Assembly (NCBI RefSeq): GCF_003710985.1
Contig: NZ_RHHT01000003.1
Location: forward strand, 124,001-188,000
Length of the DNA stretch: 64,000 nt
Source of the DNA: Brevibacillus panacihumi
Lineage (GTDB): Bacteria; Bacillota; Bacilli; Brevibacillales; Brevibacillaceae
Direction: 5' to 3'
The number at the start of each line of letters is the position of its first letter. The stretch's first letter is position 1. The position numbers were made by a program, and so were the translations under genes. Below the pieces are notes generated by a model, which worked only from the letters and a program-made list of their open reading frames with translations, was not told the DNA's origin and made no database searches. Shown one piece after another: positions 24,991 through 34,063 of this stretch.

Positions 24991-26634
24991 ATGAAAGCTG
25001 TGCGTGTCAAGGTAGCAGCCTGTCTCGTGATCATCCTGCTGGCAAGCATGAGCGTTGCGGCTTGTTCGGGAGATCACCTGTCATCACTTTCTTCGGGGAA
25101 CGCTGGGAATCTGTTTTCAGGCAAAAGCGGGGGAACCCTTACGATCGCGCTGCAAACAGATATTGTTTCCCTTGACCCGGCCTTTGCTTATGACTACTCC
25201 ACCATGCCGGTAGTTTGCCAGATTACAGAGGGTCTGCTGCGTTTTGACGAGCAATCCCGCCTGGCGCCCAATCTGGCGGAAAAGTGGGAGATGAAAGATC
25301 CGCTCACGTATGAGTACACGATTCGCAAAGACGTCCATTTTCATGACGGAACGCTGATGACGAGCGATGATGTGGTTTTCTCCCTGCGCCGAATCAGGGA
25401 TCAGCAGACCGGGTCGTATCTCTCCTGGATGTATCGCAATGTCGAAAGCATCAAAAAAACCGCAGAGTGGACCGTTCAAGTCAAGCTGAAACAGCCGGAT
25501 GCCCTCTGGCGTTACGTACCTGCAACGACCGCTGGGCACATCGTCAGCAAAGCCTCTGTCAGCAAGCATCAATCGAGCTTCGGCAGCGCTGAAGCAGGCC
25601 TCGTCGGGACCGGCCCATTTCGCTTCGAGAAATGGGATACAGGCTCACAGGTGGTGTTAAAGCGAAATGCCGACTATTGGAACAAAGAGGGAGGCCCCTA
25701 CCTAGACGAAGTCATTTTTCGGGTCGTCCCTGACAAACAGACACATATCACAGGCCTCAAGTCTGGAATGGTGACCGCTTCTTTCTCTCTCCCCGTAGAT
25801 GTCATTCCCGAGGTGGAGCGGCTGGACAATGTCCAGATCCAACAAACTGAGGGATATGTAAGCGACTTTATTGCGTTCAATACCAAGCGAAAGCCGTTTG
25901 ATGAAATCCAGGTGCGCAAAGCGTTCAGCTACGCATTCGACCATGACAGATATCTGAAAGAGATTGTGAAAAACTACGGCTTGCCTGCGAAGAGCGTCCC
26001 GATCCACAGCAAGATGTGGACGTACGAAAAGCATAGCTGGGATTCCTACTATAAGAATCTTCCGAGATATGTAAACGATTTCGAGCGTGCCAAAGAATAC
26101 CTGGCGCATTCCTCCGTTCCAGACGGCTTCAGCGCGAAGATCCTCACCGACAACACGCCGATCAATCTCAATGCGGCACTTGCGCTGCGGACCGCGGTCA
26201 AGCCATTGGGAATCGAATTGAAAATTGAAATGGTAACCAGAAAAGAATTGACGGCCCGATCTCTGGGAGGCACACGCGATTATGACCTCATCGTCTACCA
26301 ATGGGGTTCTGATATGCCGGACCCGCTGGGAAATCTGCTGCCGTTGTTTCACTCCGACTATCTCGGGAGCGGGGGAGCGAATTATGCCAATTACCAGAAT
26401 CCCAATGTAGATTGGCTCATCACCGAGGCAGCGACGCAGATGGATGAGAAAAAACGGGCCAAGCACATGATCTATGCGCTCACGATCATCGCCTTGGACA
26501 GCCCGTGGATTGTCCTGGATCATCCCAAGCAAATCCTCGTGATGAACAAGGCCTTGACGGGATACAGCCTCTCACCGCTGTGGTATTGGGACAGCTTCAC
26601 CAAAAATATCAAATACATGCATGCGCCGTTATAA
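24991..26634 (+). CDS. Peptide-type substrate-binding lipoprotein heading a two-component cluster
   Basis: Family 5 binding protein of about 547 residues with a lipoprotein signal peptide (lipobox VAAC) and the domain marks SLDPAFAYDYSTMP, NLAEKWEMKDPLTYEYTIRKDVHFHDG and a C-terminal DSPWIVLDHPK. ATG 24991 lies next to AGAGGAGGAC. It is separated from the transporter genes by a kinase, a response regulator and a membrane protein, and a second binding protein precedes the permeases. That spacing suggests this copy may serve sensing rather than, or as well as, transport; this is inference. Confidence 0.85.
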   Translation: MKAVRVKVAACLVIILLASMSVAACSGDHLSSLSSGNAGNLFSGKSGGTLTIALQTDIVSLDPAFAYDYSTMPVVCQITEGLLRFDEQSRLAPNLAEKWEMKDPLTYEYTIRKDVHFHDGTLMTSDDVVFSLRRIRDQQTGSYLSWMYRNVESIKKTAEWTVQVKLKQPDALWRYVPATTAGHIVSKASVSKHQSSFGSAEAGLVGTGPFRFEKWDTGSQVVLKRNADYWNKEGGPYLDEVIFRVVPDKQTHITGLKSGMVTASFSLPVDVIPEVERLDNVQIQQTEGYVSDFIAFNTKRKPFDEIQVRKAFSYAFDHDRYLKEIVKNYGLPAKSVPIHSKMWTYEKHSWDSYYKNLPRYVNDFERAKEYLAHSSVPDGFSAKILTDNTPINLNAALALRTAVKPLGIELKIEMVTRKELTARSLGGTRDYDLIVYQWGSDMPDPLGNLLPLFHSDYLGSGGANYANYQNPNVDWLITEAATQMDEKKRAKHMIYALTIIALDSPWIVLDHPKQILVMNKALTGYSLSPLWYWDSFTKNIKYMHAPL

Positions 26635-26645
26635 GAGGGATGGCT

Positions 26646-27425
26646 ATGATCGTATCACAATCCGCATTTACGTTTCTGATCGTATACGGCATCGTTGGCG
26701 GCGTAGTCGGCCTGACGACATTGGTCCTGGTCCTCTTTTGGGAAAAGGAAGTGGAGTACCTGAAGGTGGAAAAGCGGAAAACAGATCTGGAGGTGCTCTT
26801 GATCGAATCCCAGCTTTCCAATCTGACTTCGCAGATTCAACCCCATTTTTTATTCAATGGTCTCAATACCGTGACATCCTTGATTCGAATCGGGAAGTAC
26901 GAAGAAGCAACCGAAGCGATCCATGGCATATCCTCGTTGCTCCGGTATACCCTTCGTGCGGACAGCGATTTGATCAGCATAGATGAAGAAGTAAATACCG
27001 TCATGATGTACCTGAAAATCCAAAAGCTTCGCTTCGGCCCCAGGTTGCGGTGGCATGTGGACATTGAAGAACGCTTGCGTCCTTTCAAAATACCCATCTT
27101 TCTTATTCAGGCATTGGTCGAAAATGCTTGCAAGTATGGAATCGAGCCATTGGCAGAGGACGGCGAAATATCCATTCGCATCTGGCACACCGCTGGCAGC
27201 CTGCAAATCGAAATTTACAACAACGGACCTGGCATTGACCAAGAGATCGTCGAGCACTTCAACCTATGGAAGGAACAAGGCACATCTGCAGAGCGAATCG
27301 GGATTGGATTCAAGAACACCCAGAAGCGTTTGCAGCATTACTTCCCGAATCGGGGAGATTTGCAGGTGGTTCCCAGTGTAGAAGGGTCCAGATTCGTAAT
27401 CACCATAAAGGAGGTCGTGCTATGA
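26646..27425 (+). CDS. LytS/YesM-type histidine kinase lacking a sensor domain
   Basis: A 259-residue kinase: one N-terminal membrane span (about 8-32), a short coiled coil (EVEYLKVEKRKTDLEVLLIE), the His_kinase domain with phospho-acceptor His67 in QIQPHFLFN, and an ATPase domain with N-box VENACKYG, GPGID and GIGFKNTQKRL. There is no extracellular or PAS/GAF domain, so the signal must come from a partner. ATG 26646 is chosen because AGAGGG lies 6 nt upstream. The stop overlaps the response-regulator start as ATGA. Probable partners: the binding protein before it and the membrane protein after the regulator. Confidence 0.88.
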   Translation: MIVSQSAFTFLIVYGIVGGVVGLTTLVLVLFWEKEVEYLKVEKRKTDLEVLLIESQLSNLTSQIQPHFLFNGLNTVTSLIRIGKYEEATEAIHGISSLLRYTLRADSDLISIDEEVNTVMMYLKIQKLRFGPRLRWHVDIEERLRPFKIPIFLIQALVENACKYGIEPLAEDGEISIRIWHTAGSLQIEIYNNGPGIDQEIVEHFNLWKEQGTSAERIGIGFKNTQKRLQHYFPNRGDLQVVPSVEGSRFVITIKEVVL

Positions 27426-28477
27426 AGGTGCTTTTGGTGGACGACGAGCCTTTTGAGCTTCTCAATTTGCAAGTGCTGCTGGAAAAAAGCAGCTCTGATT
27501 ACGGGATTACAGCTGCCCACCATGGGGGAGAAGCGTTGAAGATCCTGGAATCGGAGCCCATGGACCTGATCTTCCTGGATATTCGCATGCCTGTCCTGGA
27601 TGGCATCGCGGTATTGGAACGGGTCAAGACCAGCTGGCCGGATACCGAGATCGTCATGGTTTCCGCCTACGACGAGTTTTCTTATGCCAAACAGGCGCTG
27701 GAGCTGGGCGCGTCAGCCTATTTGCTGAAGCCTTTTAGCACCACTGAATTTTACGAAACCCTGCAAAAAGTGGAGCGAAAGTACCACGAAAAATCGAAGG
27801 CGAAACCGTTGCTGCAGCAATCCTTATTGGAAAAAACCATTCGCTCCGGAGATGCCATCGATGAGCATGTGTGGGGGCAGCAATTTGGTTTCGTACCCGA
27901 TGCGGTGGCAGCGGTGCATGCGGCTTCTCCCGGTTGGCGAAGCCTTTTGCTGGAGGAGCTCAAAGCCTCCCAGATCGTGATCGCTCCTGAGCCCATAGAC
28001 GGTGCCGAGCTGGTGCTCTCTACGACGCGGCATATGCAGCCTTTGCGAGAAGCACTGCTGCGGTGCAAACTGCTTTCGCCCGACGAATTGTTCAGGTTCG
28101 GGCTGGGAGAGTCCCTCAATCTTCGGACTGCGTGGGAAGAAGCGATGCGGCAGCTCCAGGATGCCGAGGACTCGATAACGGCCCGCTGTCTCCGTTTTAT
28201 CCAAGAGTATTACCAGGAGGCCTTGACCTTGGCGGATGTCGCAAAAGCGGTACATGTCAGCCCGACCCATCTCAACCGACTGCTGAAAAAAGAAACAGGC
28301 TGCACCTTTATCGAGGTGCTGACGGCAATCCGGATCGAGCGGGCCAAAGAACTGCTCAAAAAAACGGTCAGCATCGAGTACATCGCCATGGTCACGGGGT
28401 TCAAAAGCGCTGCTTATTTCTCTTCCACGTTTAAAAAAGTGACCGGGCTCTCGCCGAGAAGCTTCCGAAGGGGGTAA
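27422..28477 (+). CDS. AraC-type response regulator (YesN-like)
   Basis: A 351-residue regulator: receiver domain with acidic pair DDE (7-9), phospho-acceptor Asp53 in FLDIRMP and Lys in LLKPFS; a linker of low similarity (about 130-245); and a C-terminal AraC double HTH (LTLADVAKAVHVSPTHLNRLLKKETGC region and the IEYIAMVTGFKSAAYFSSTFKK segment). ATG 27422 follows AAAGGAGG and overlaps the kinase stop. It probably activates the downstream binding-protein, permease and peptidase genes in response to the substrate. Confidence 0.9.
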   Translation: MKVLLVDDEPFELLNLQVLLEKSSSDYGITAAHHGGEALKILESEPMDLIFLDIRMPVLDGIAVLERVKTSWPDTEIVMVSAYDEFSYAKQALELGASAYLLKPFSTTEFYETLQKVERKYHEKSKAKPLLQQSLLEKTIRSGDAIDEHVWGQQFGFVPDAVAAVHAASPGWRSLLLEELKASQIVIAPEPIDGAELVLSTTRHMQPLREALLRCKLLSPDELFRFGLGESLNLRTAWEEAMRQLQDAEDSITARCLRFIQEYYQEALTLADVAKAVHVSPTHLNRLLKKETGCTFIEVLTAIRIERAKELLKKTVSIEYIAMVTGFKSAAYFSSTFKKVTGLSPRSFRRG

Positions 28478-28482
28478 TCATC

Positions 28483-29643
28483 ATGGCGCAAGGCTTGGCA
28501 AAAAAAATGGTGTTTTTGTTAGTCGCCAATGTACCTCCGATGCTTTTTTTGCTGGCGCCGCAAATTGCCTACGATTACGGTGTCGTGGGGATTGTCGGGT
28601 TTACGGCAGCGGGGATGCTCTCCTTTTTATTCGCGCGTTTGGCTTATCAAAGGACGCGAGAGCATGAGGGGGGACGCTTGCAAACCGTCATGCTCTTTTT
28701 CGCGATCGTACAATTTGGCTGCTACCTGCTGTTGACGGCCAAAATTATCATCCTGCAAACCTATCTGAATGATTCCATCTGGTATCTGCTGGCTTTGGCA
28801 GGTGTGATCACGGTCTTGTTCCTTCTGGCGAGCAGGCGGGGATACGGCAGGTGGATTCCGGTCAGCGTGATCATGATGGGAATGATCGCGTCGGTCATCA
28901 TACCGACTCTCGTCTATCTGCATGTCAGTATTCCAACGGTCTATTCCGGCGTTCACTTTTTGTCGATCGATACCCTTTCTGCGAACAAGGCAGAAATGTG
29001 GTGGGTCCTCGCAATCTTTATCGTGGGATTGATTGCGCAGCAGCTGCTGCCGGTCCTCATCGGCAATGGCAAGCAGAAAGGCTTGTCCCAGCAAGCTTAT
29101 CCCCACACCTTAAGCGCATTTCTGTGGTCCTGCCTCCCGATATCGCTCGGCTCACTGGCATTTGTGGCGAAAGCCCAAGCCATCTGGCCCAAGCAAACGG
29201 ATCAGGTCGGGGTGTTTGTCATCGAGCAATTCGGCGGACAGGTTGGGCACACGCTTTTTCTTGTTTCCATCCTTTCCATGCTGATTTACTCGCTGGCCAG
29301 CACGGTGCGAAAGGTGAAGCAATCTGTACTTGGAGCGAGGGGATTGATTGGCGCGCTCCTGTTGGCTGTATGCATCAGCCTTTGGCCAAGCATCACGATA
29401 CTGGATATTTTCGTTGGATTTTGCCTGGTGTGGGGGCCCTTATTGTCGGTGATCGCTGTCGGGACGAAGGCGAAGGCGAATTTGCTTCTCGTTTTCTTCG
29501 GGTCAGCAGCAGCCGTCATCATGTCCTTGCAAACCGGAATGATTCCGGGAATTTTAGGAGGAAGCTTGCTCAGCGCCTTACTCGCGTTAGCATACAAATT
29601 CGTTGGCAAGAAAACGGAGCAATCGGCAAATGAAGCAGCCTGA
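28483..29643 (+). CDS. Polytopic membrane protein of unknown function
   Basis: I do not recognise this 386-residue protein. About 12 hydrophobic spans can be drawn from residue 9 to 375, with a basic loop after span 2 (RLAYQRTREHEGGR) and a short charged C terminus. The start-to-end layout recalls sodium/solute symporters, but no signature is clear. It begins 5 nt after the response regulator and is followed by about 100 bp without a gene before the next binding protein. Placement between a sensor-less kinase pair and the transporter makes a signalling or transport-sensing role attractive but unproven. Confidence 0.7.
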   Translation: MAQGLAKKMVFLLVANVPPMLFLLAPQIAYDYGVVGIVGFTAAGMLSFLFARLAYQRTREHEGGRLQTVMLFFAIVQFGCYLLLTAKIIILQTYLNDSIWYLLALAGVITVLFLLASRRGYGRWIPVSVIMMGMIASVIIPTLVYLHVSIPTVYSGVHFLSIDTLSANKAEMWWVLAIFIVGLIAQQLLPVLIGNGKQKGLSQQAYPHTLSAFLWSCLPISLGSLAFVAKAQAIWPKQTDQVGVFVIEQFGGQVGHTLFLVSILSMLIYSLASTVRKVKQSVLGARGLIGALLLAVCISLWPSITILDIFVGFCLVWGPLLSVIAVGTKAKANLLLVFFGSAAAVIMSLQTGMIPGILGGSLLSALLALAYKFVGKKTEQSANEAA

Positions 29644-29749
29644 ATCACCGAGCCAAGCGATTTGAAAGGGGGGATTTCTGGGCAGGATCAGAACTTTTGG
29701 AAGTTGCTTTTAGCTAGGAAGGATACATCAGAAGGAGGTAGAGTGGATC

Positions 29750-31357
29750 ATGAAAAAACGTCTCGGCCTGGCACTCGTAAGTGTATGGACCATGATCAGT
29801 TTAGTAGCCTGTTCCGCGTCACCGGCCAATCAAACCGCGCAAACGCCGCAGCAGCCGGCTCCGCAGCCTGGAGCGGGACAGACGGCAGAGCAGGACAACA
29901 CCCCGCAGCCGGGAGGGGTTCTGCGTTTTGCCCGAAATCATGATATTACCAGCTTTGATCCGATCATCCCCGCCACGAATTTGGCGATTTGGACGATGCT
30001 GAACATGTACGATCAGCTGGTTCGCCTGTCCCCGAACGGAGACGGAATCGAACCGGGTGTTGCGACAGACTGGACCATTTCGGAGGATGGCAAAACCTAT
30101 GTCTTCAACCTGCGGGATGATGTGAAGTTCCATAACGGCATGCCGCTCACACCAGAGGATGTCAAATATTCCTTGGATCGTGCGCGGGGCGGGGACTCCA
30201 ACTGGGATTGGATCTATCCGGCGATCAAATCGATTGATGTAACAGGCGAGCATCAGGTGACGATCAACCTGGAGGCTCCTTATCTTCCTTTGCTGTCTAC
30301 TTTGGCATTATCCAGTTCTTCCATTGTTCCCAAGCAGGTCGTCGAGGAGAAAGGAAAAGAGTTCTTCGCGAATAATCCCGTTGGCTCCGGGCCGTTTCAA
30401 TTGGAGAGCTGGCAGCGGGGACAAAAAATCGTGCTGAAGAAAAATCCAGACTATTGGCAAAAAGGCAAGCCGTATCTGGACGGAGTGGAGTTTGTCCAGG
30501 TACCTGAAGATACAGCGAAAATTTTCATGCTGCAAGCCAAGGAACTGGAGATCTCATCCAACGTCCCGTTCAGCTCCCTGCAGCAATTAGAGGCTGACCC
30601 ATCCCTAAACGTACTTGTCGCTCCTTTCGCACGTCTGGATATGATTCCGATCAATTCGACGGTCGAACCCTTTAACGACCTGAAAATCCGTCAAGCGATG
30701 AACTACGCCATCAATAAACAGGAAATCATTGATGCGGTGCTGATGGGGCATGGAGAGGTCGCGACCTCTTATCTGCCAAAAGTGATGTACTATAACGAAC
30801 AGCTTGAGGGCTATCCCTACAATCTGGAAAAAGCCAAGCAACTGATGGCAGAATCCTCGCGGCCAGACGGCTTTAAGGCGACGCTGACCATCAACTCCGG
30901 AAGTGATATCAACAGCCAGATGGCGGTCATCGTGAAGGAACAGCTGAAGGCGATTGGCATCGATCTGGAAATCCAGCAATTGGAGCCAGGAGTCGTAGAC
31001 GAAATGCACTCCAGCATGAAGTACGAGATGATTACCACGTACTACTCCAGCGATATCATCGATCCGGACGAAATCACGATGTTCGGCGCTGCCCCGAGCG
31101 GCGGTACGAGTGCGTATTATACCGGCTACAAAAATGAAGCGCTCGACAAACTGGCGCTCCAGGCACAGCAGGAACAGGACGAGACGAAGCGCAAGGAGAT
31201 GTACTACGAACTGCAGCGCATCTTTAGCGAGGATGCTCCGTTTATCTTCCTGTTCCACACCCCGAATTCTTATGTGACGCAGAAAAATGTCCACGGATTC
31301 CAAGTATCCAACATGGGCAGCTACCGGCTAGAAGACGTTTGGCTCAGTAAGCAGTAA
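29750..31357 (+). CDS. dppE: Peptide ABC transporter substrate-binding lipoprotein (family 5)
   Basis: Extracellular binding protein of 535 residues with lipobox LVAC (Cys21) and a Gln/Pro/Ala-rich linker before PGGVLRFARNHDITSFDP. Family 5 signatures GVATDWTISEDGKTYVFNLRDDVKFHNGMPLTPEDVKYS and GSGPFQLESW regions are present. AAGGAGGT precedes ATG 29750. It directly precedes two permeases, a D-aminopeptidase and two ATPases, matching the content of the Bacillus subtilis dpp operon in a different order. Expected ligand: D-amino-acid-containing dipeptide, by context. Confidence 0.9.
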   Translation: MKKRLGLALVSVWTMISLVACSASPANQTAQTPQQPAPQPGAGQTAEQDNTPQPGGVLRFARNHDITSFDPIIPATNLAIWTMLNMYDQLVRLSPNGDGIEPGVATDWTISEDGKTYVFNLRDDVKFHNGMPLTPEDVKYSLDRARGGDSNWDWIYPAIKSIDVTGEHQVTINLEAPYLPLLSTLALSSSSIVPKQVVEEKGKEFFANNPVGSGPFQLESWQRGQKIVLKKNPDYWQKGKPYLDGVEFVQVPEDTAKIFMLQAKELEISSNVPFSSLQQLEADPSLNVLVAPFARLDMIPINSTVEPFNDLKIRQAMNYAINKQEIIDAVLMGHGEVATSYLPKVMYYNEQLEGYPYNLEKAKQLMAESSRPDGFKATLTINSGSDINSQMAVIVKEQLKAIGIDLEIQQLEPGVVDEMHSSMKYEMITTYYSSDIIDPDEITMFGAAPSGGTSAYYTGYKNEALDKLALQAQQEQDETKRKEMYYELQRIFSEDAPFIFLFHTPNSYVTQKNVHGFQVSNMGSYRLEDVWLSKQ

Positions 31358-31365
31358 AGAAGGTG

Positions 31366-32313
31366 ATGGACATCGGACGCGTGCAATATGCTGTCAAACA
31401 CATCGTTTCGCTTGTTCCCGTTTTGCTGGGAATTTCCATCATTACGTTTTTTATGATTCGTCTGATTCCCGGAGACCCGGCACAGATCCTGCTGGGCCCC
31501 CGGGCCAATCCGGAGACCGTGCAGCGAGTAACAGAGCGAATGGGGCTGGATCAGCCGCTGCCCAATCAGTACCTCATTTACATGCAAAACCTGTTTCAAG
31601 GGAACATGGGTGACTCAATCATCATCCAGCAGCCCGTTCTCACGCTGATTGGCGAACGACTGGATGTCACGCTGTTTCTCGTCATCTACACAACGATTCT
31701 CAGCGTGCTGATCAGTGTACCGATCGCGATGTGGTCCGCAGTGCGAAAAGACAGTCTGCTGGACAACGGCTTTCGTGCCGCCTCGATCGCGGGGCTTTCC
31801 ATGCCCTCTTTCTGGATCGGGATTCTGCTGATGCTGCTCTTGAGCATCAAGGTAAAGCTGTTTCCCGTATCGGGTTACGGCAATACGTTCAGCGAGCATC
31901 TGCGACACCTGTTCCTCCCTGCCTTGACGATTTCCTTTTCCCTGACCCCGGTGCTGATCCGACCGCTGCGCACGAAAATCATCACCATTCTGTCCGCAGA
32001 GTTTGTGGAAGCGGCGCGGGCGCGGGGAATCAAGGAAAGCCAGGTCATGATCAAGCATGTCCTGCGAAACGCTGTGCTGGGGACGGTCACGATCCTGGGG
32101 GTAAATGTCGGCTGGCTTTTGGGAGGATCCGTCATTGTGGAAACCGTTTTTTCCGTACCGGGATTAGGCCAACTTTTAATCAGCTCGATTTTGACCAGGG
32201 ATTATCCGGTGATACAAGGCCTGGTCCTTGTGTTTGCCGCACTCGTGATTGTCGTAAACCTGCTTACGGACATTCTCTATACAATCCTTGATCCCAGAGT
32301 GAAATTGGAGTGA
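31366..32313 (+). CDS. dppB: Dipeptide ABC transporter permease, DppB type
   Basis: Six-span permease of about 315 residues with DppB marks FFMIRLIPGDPAQILLG, QGNMGDSIIIQQPV and EAA loop RTKIITILSAEFVEAARARG, ending LLTDILYTILDPRVKLE. It begins 8 nt after the binding-protein stop; ATG 31366 or the GTG just before it is the start, both hugging an AAGAAGG site. It pairs with the next permease. Confidence 0.9.
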   Translation: MDIGRVQYAVKHIVSLVPVLLGISIITFFMIRLIPGDPAQILLGPRANPETVQRVTERMGLDQPLPNQYLIYMQNLFQGNMGDSIIIQQPVLTLIGERLDVTLFLVIYTTILSVLISVPIAMWSAVRKDSLLDNGFRAASIAGLSMPSFWIGILLMLLLSIKVKLFPVSGYGNTFSEHLRHLFLPALTISFSLTPVLIRPLRTKIITILSAEFVEAARARGIKESQVMIKHVLRNAVLGTVTILGVNVGWLLGGSVIVETVFSVPGLGQLLISSILTRDYPVIQGLVLVFAALVIVVNLLTDILYTILDPRVKLE

Positions 32314-32322
32314 TGAAAAGCG

Positions 32323-33192
32323 ATGTCCCACATACAGACAACTGTTACCAAACCCTACCCCAGAAGGGTTCTGCCTGATTTCGTCCGAAGACTGCCCGTC
32401 AATGCCAAGATTACGCTCGGGCTGATGATCATCCTTTTGGTCCTGCTGGCATCCATCTGCGCTCCCCTTCTGACACCCTATGATCCGGTGAAAAATGACT
32501 TGTCCCAGGCCTTTCAGCCGCCTGGAAGCGAGCATTGGTTCGGTACAGATAATTTTGGGCGGGATATCTTCACAAGGATGCTGTACGCAGCCCGCATCGA
32601 TTTGCAGATCGGCGTTTTTTCGGTGATCACGCCTTTGTTGCTGGGGTCGCTGATCGGCCTGCTGTCGGGGTATTTTGGCGGCTGGTTCGATTCCGTCATG
32701 ATGCGGCTGGTAGATATCGTGATCAGCTTTCCTTTTATCGTCCTGATTATCGCGATCATCTCCATTCTGGGAACAGGCTTGTTCAATCTGTACCTGGCGA
32801 TTGCCCTGGTAGGATGGAGCGCCTATGCACGCATCGTCAGAGCAGAGGTGCTGGTCATCAAGCAGCAGGAGTATATCCTGGCCGCGAGAGGGATGGGGTA
32901 CGGACACGGACGCATTTTATTCCGGCATATTTTGCCCAACGTCATTTCATCCGCTTTGGTGTTTGCCATGTCGGATGTGGTGCTGTGCATTTTGCTCGGG
33001 GCTTCTCTGAGCTTTTTGGGCTTGGGCGTTCAGCCTCCAACCCCTGAATGGGGAGCCATGATTGCGGAAGGAAGAAATTTCATTATCAATGCCTGGTGGA
33101 TTGCGACGATTCCCGGTCTGGGCATCATTGTCACGGGCTTGGGCTTTAGCCTTTTAGGTGATGGTCTCGCGGAAAAAATCGAAAGCCAGTAA
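32323..33192 (+). CDS. dppC: Dipeptide ABC transporter permease, DppC type
   Basis: A 289-residue permease with a cytoplasmic N-terminal tail, first span (KITLGLMIILLVLLASICAPLLTPYDP), the FGTDNFGRDIFTRMLY segment, EAA loop RAEVLVIKQQEYILAARGMG and terminal GLGFSLLGDGLAEKIESQ. ATG 32323 is preceded by GGAGTGATG. It lies 9 nt after dppB and 18 nt before the peptidase gene. Confidence 0.9.
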   Translation: MSHIQTTVTKPYPRRVLPDFVRRLPVNAKITLGLMIILLVLLASICAPLLTPYDPVKNDLSQAFQPPGSEHWFGTDNFGRDIFTRMLYAARIDLQIGVFSVITPLLLGSLIGLLSGYFGGWFDSVMMRLVDIVISFPFIVLIIAIISILGTGLFNLYLAIALVGWSAYARIVRAEVLVIKQQEYILAARGMGYGHGRILFRHILPNVISSALVFAMSDVVLCILLGASLSFLGLGVQPPTPEWGAMIAEGRNFIINAWWIATIPGLGIIVTGLGFSLLGDGLAEKIESQ

Positions 33193-33210
33193 AAAATGGA
33201 GGAAAAGCAG

Positions 33211-34038
33211 ATGAAATTGTTTATTTCCGTGGATATGGAAGGCATCTCCGGCGTTACGGATTGGGATGATGTCGATAAGGGAACCAGCGACTATGACTAT
33301 TTTCGCACCTTGATGACCGACGATGTGAATGCAGCGATCGAAGGGGCGCTGGAGGCGGGAGTCACGGAGGTCGTCGTCAACGATTCCCATGACACCATGC
33401 GCAATCTGATCGTAGACCGCCTGCACCCCAAAGCGGAAGTGATCCGCGGCTTTGTGAAGCCTCTGCTGATGATGGAAGGGATCGACGAGTCGTTCGACAT
33501 GGCCTTTTTCATTGGCTACCACTGCATGGCAGGGACCGATCAAGCCATTCTCAACCACACGCTGAACAATAAAGCCGTGCAGCGCATCACGATCAACGGC
33601 CGGGAAATTGGCGAAGCCGGAATCAATGCCGCGATTGCCGGAGCATTCGGAGTCCCGGTGGTGTTGGTTACGGGAGACAGCCAGACAGCGACGGAGGTTA
33701 GTCGAGAAATCGAGGGTGTCCACACGGTAGCGGTCAAAAAGGCGATCGGCATGTTCACGGCGCGCTGCCTGCATCCTGCGGTTAGCCAACAGATGATTCG
33801 GGAAAAAGCCATCGAAGCTGTGCGCAACAGGCAGCAGGTCAAGCCCGTCAAAGCGCTGGATCATTATGAAATCGACATGGAATTCAAATACACCAGTTCT
33901 GCCCATCTGGTCAGCTTTCTGCCAGGCATGACGCTGGTCGGGGGGAGGACCATTCGCTTCCACACGGATGACATCCGCAAGGCGATGCCCGTCCTGCTAG
34001 CCATTCTTCTTTTGGGAGATGTGAAGGAGCTGTCCTAG
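33211..34038 (+). CDS. dppA: D-aminopeptidase, DppA family (peptidase M55)
   Basis: Binuclear zinc D-aminopeptidase of 275 residues that releases D-amino acids from peptides with an N-terminal D residue. The metal ligands known from Bacillus subtilis DppA are in place: Asp8 and Glu10 in VDMEG, His60 in NDSHDTM, His104 in GYHCMAGT and Glu132 in REIGEAG. No signal peptide, so it acts after import and probably forms the decameric ring typical of the family. ATG 33211 follows GGAGG; an earlier ATG at 33196 overlaps the site. Being inside the transporter operon, it links uptake to hydrolysis of D-dipeptides. Confidence 0.93.
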   Translation: MKLFISVDMEGISGVTDWDDVDKGTSDYDYFRTLMTDDVNAAIEGALEAGVTEVVVNDSHDTMRNLIVDRLHPKAEVIRGFVKPLLMMEGIDESFDMAFFIGYHCMAGTDQAILNHTLNNKAVQRITINGREIGEAGINAAIAGAFGVPVVLVTGDSQTATEVSREIEGVHTVAVKKAIGMFTARCLHPAVSQQMIREKAIEAVRNRQQVKPVKALDHYEIDMEFKYTSSAHLVSFLPGMTLVGGRTIRFHTDDIRKAMPVLLAILLLGDVKELS

Positions 34039-34063
34039 AACGTGGAGTACAGGAGTGATGAAG

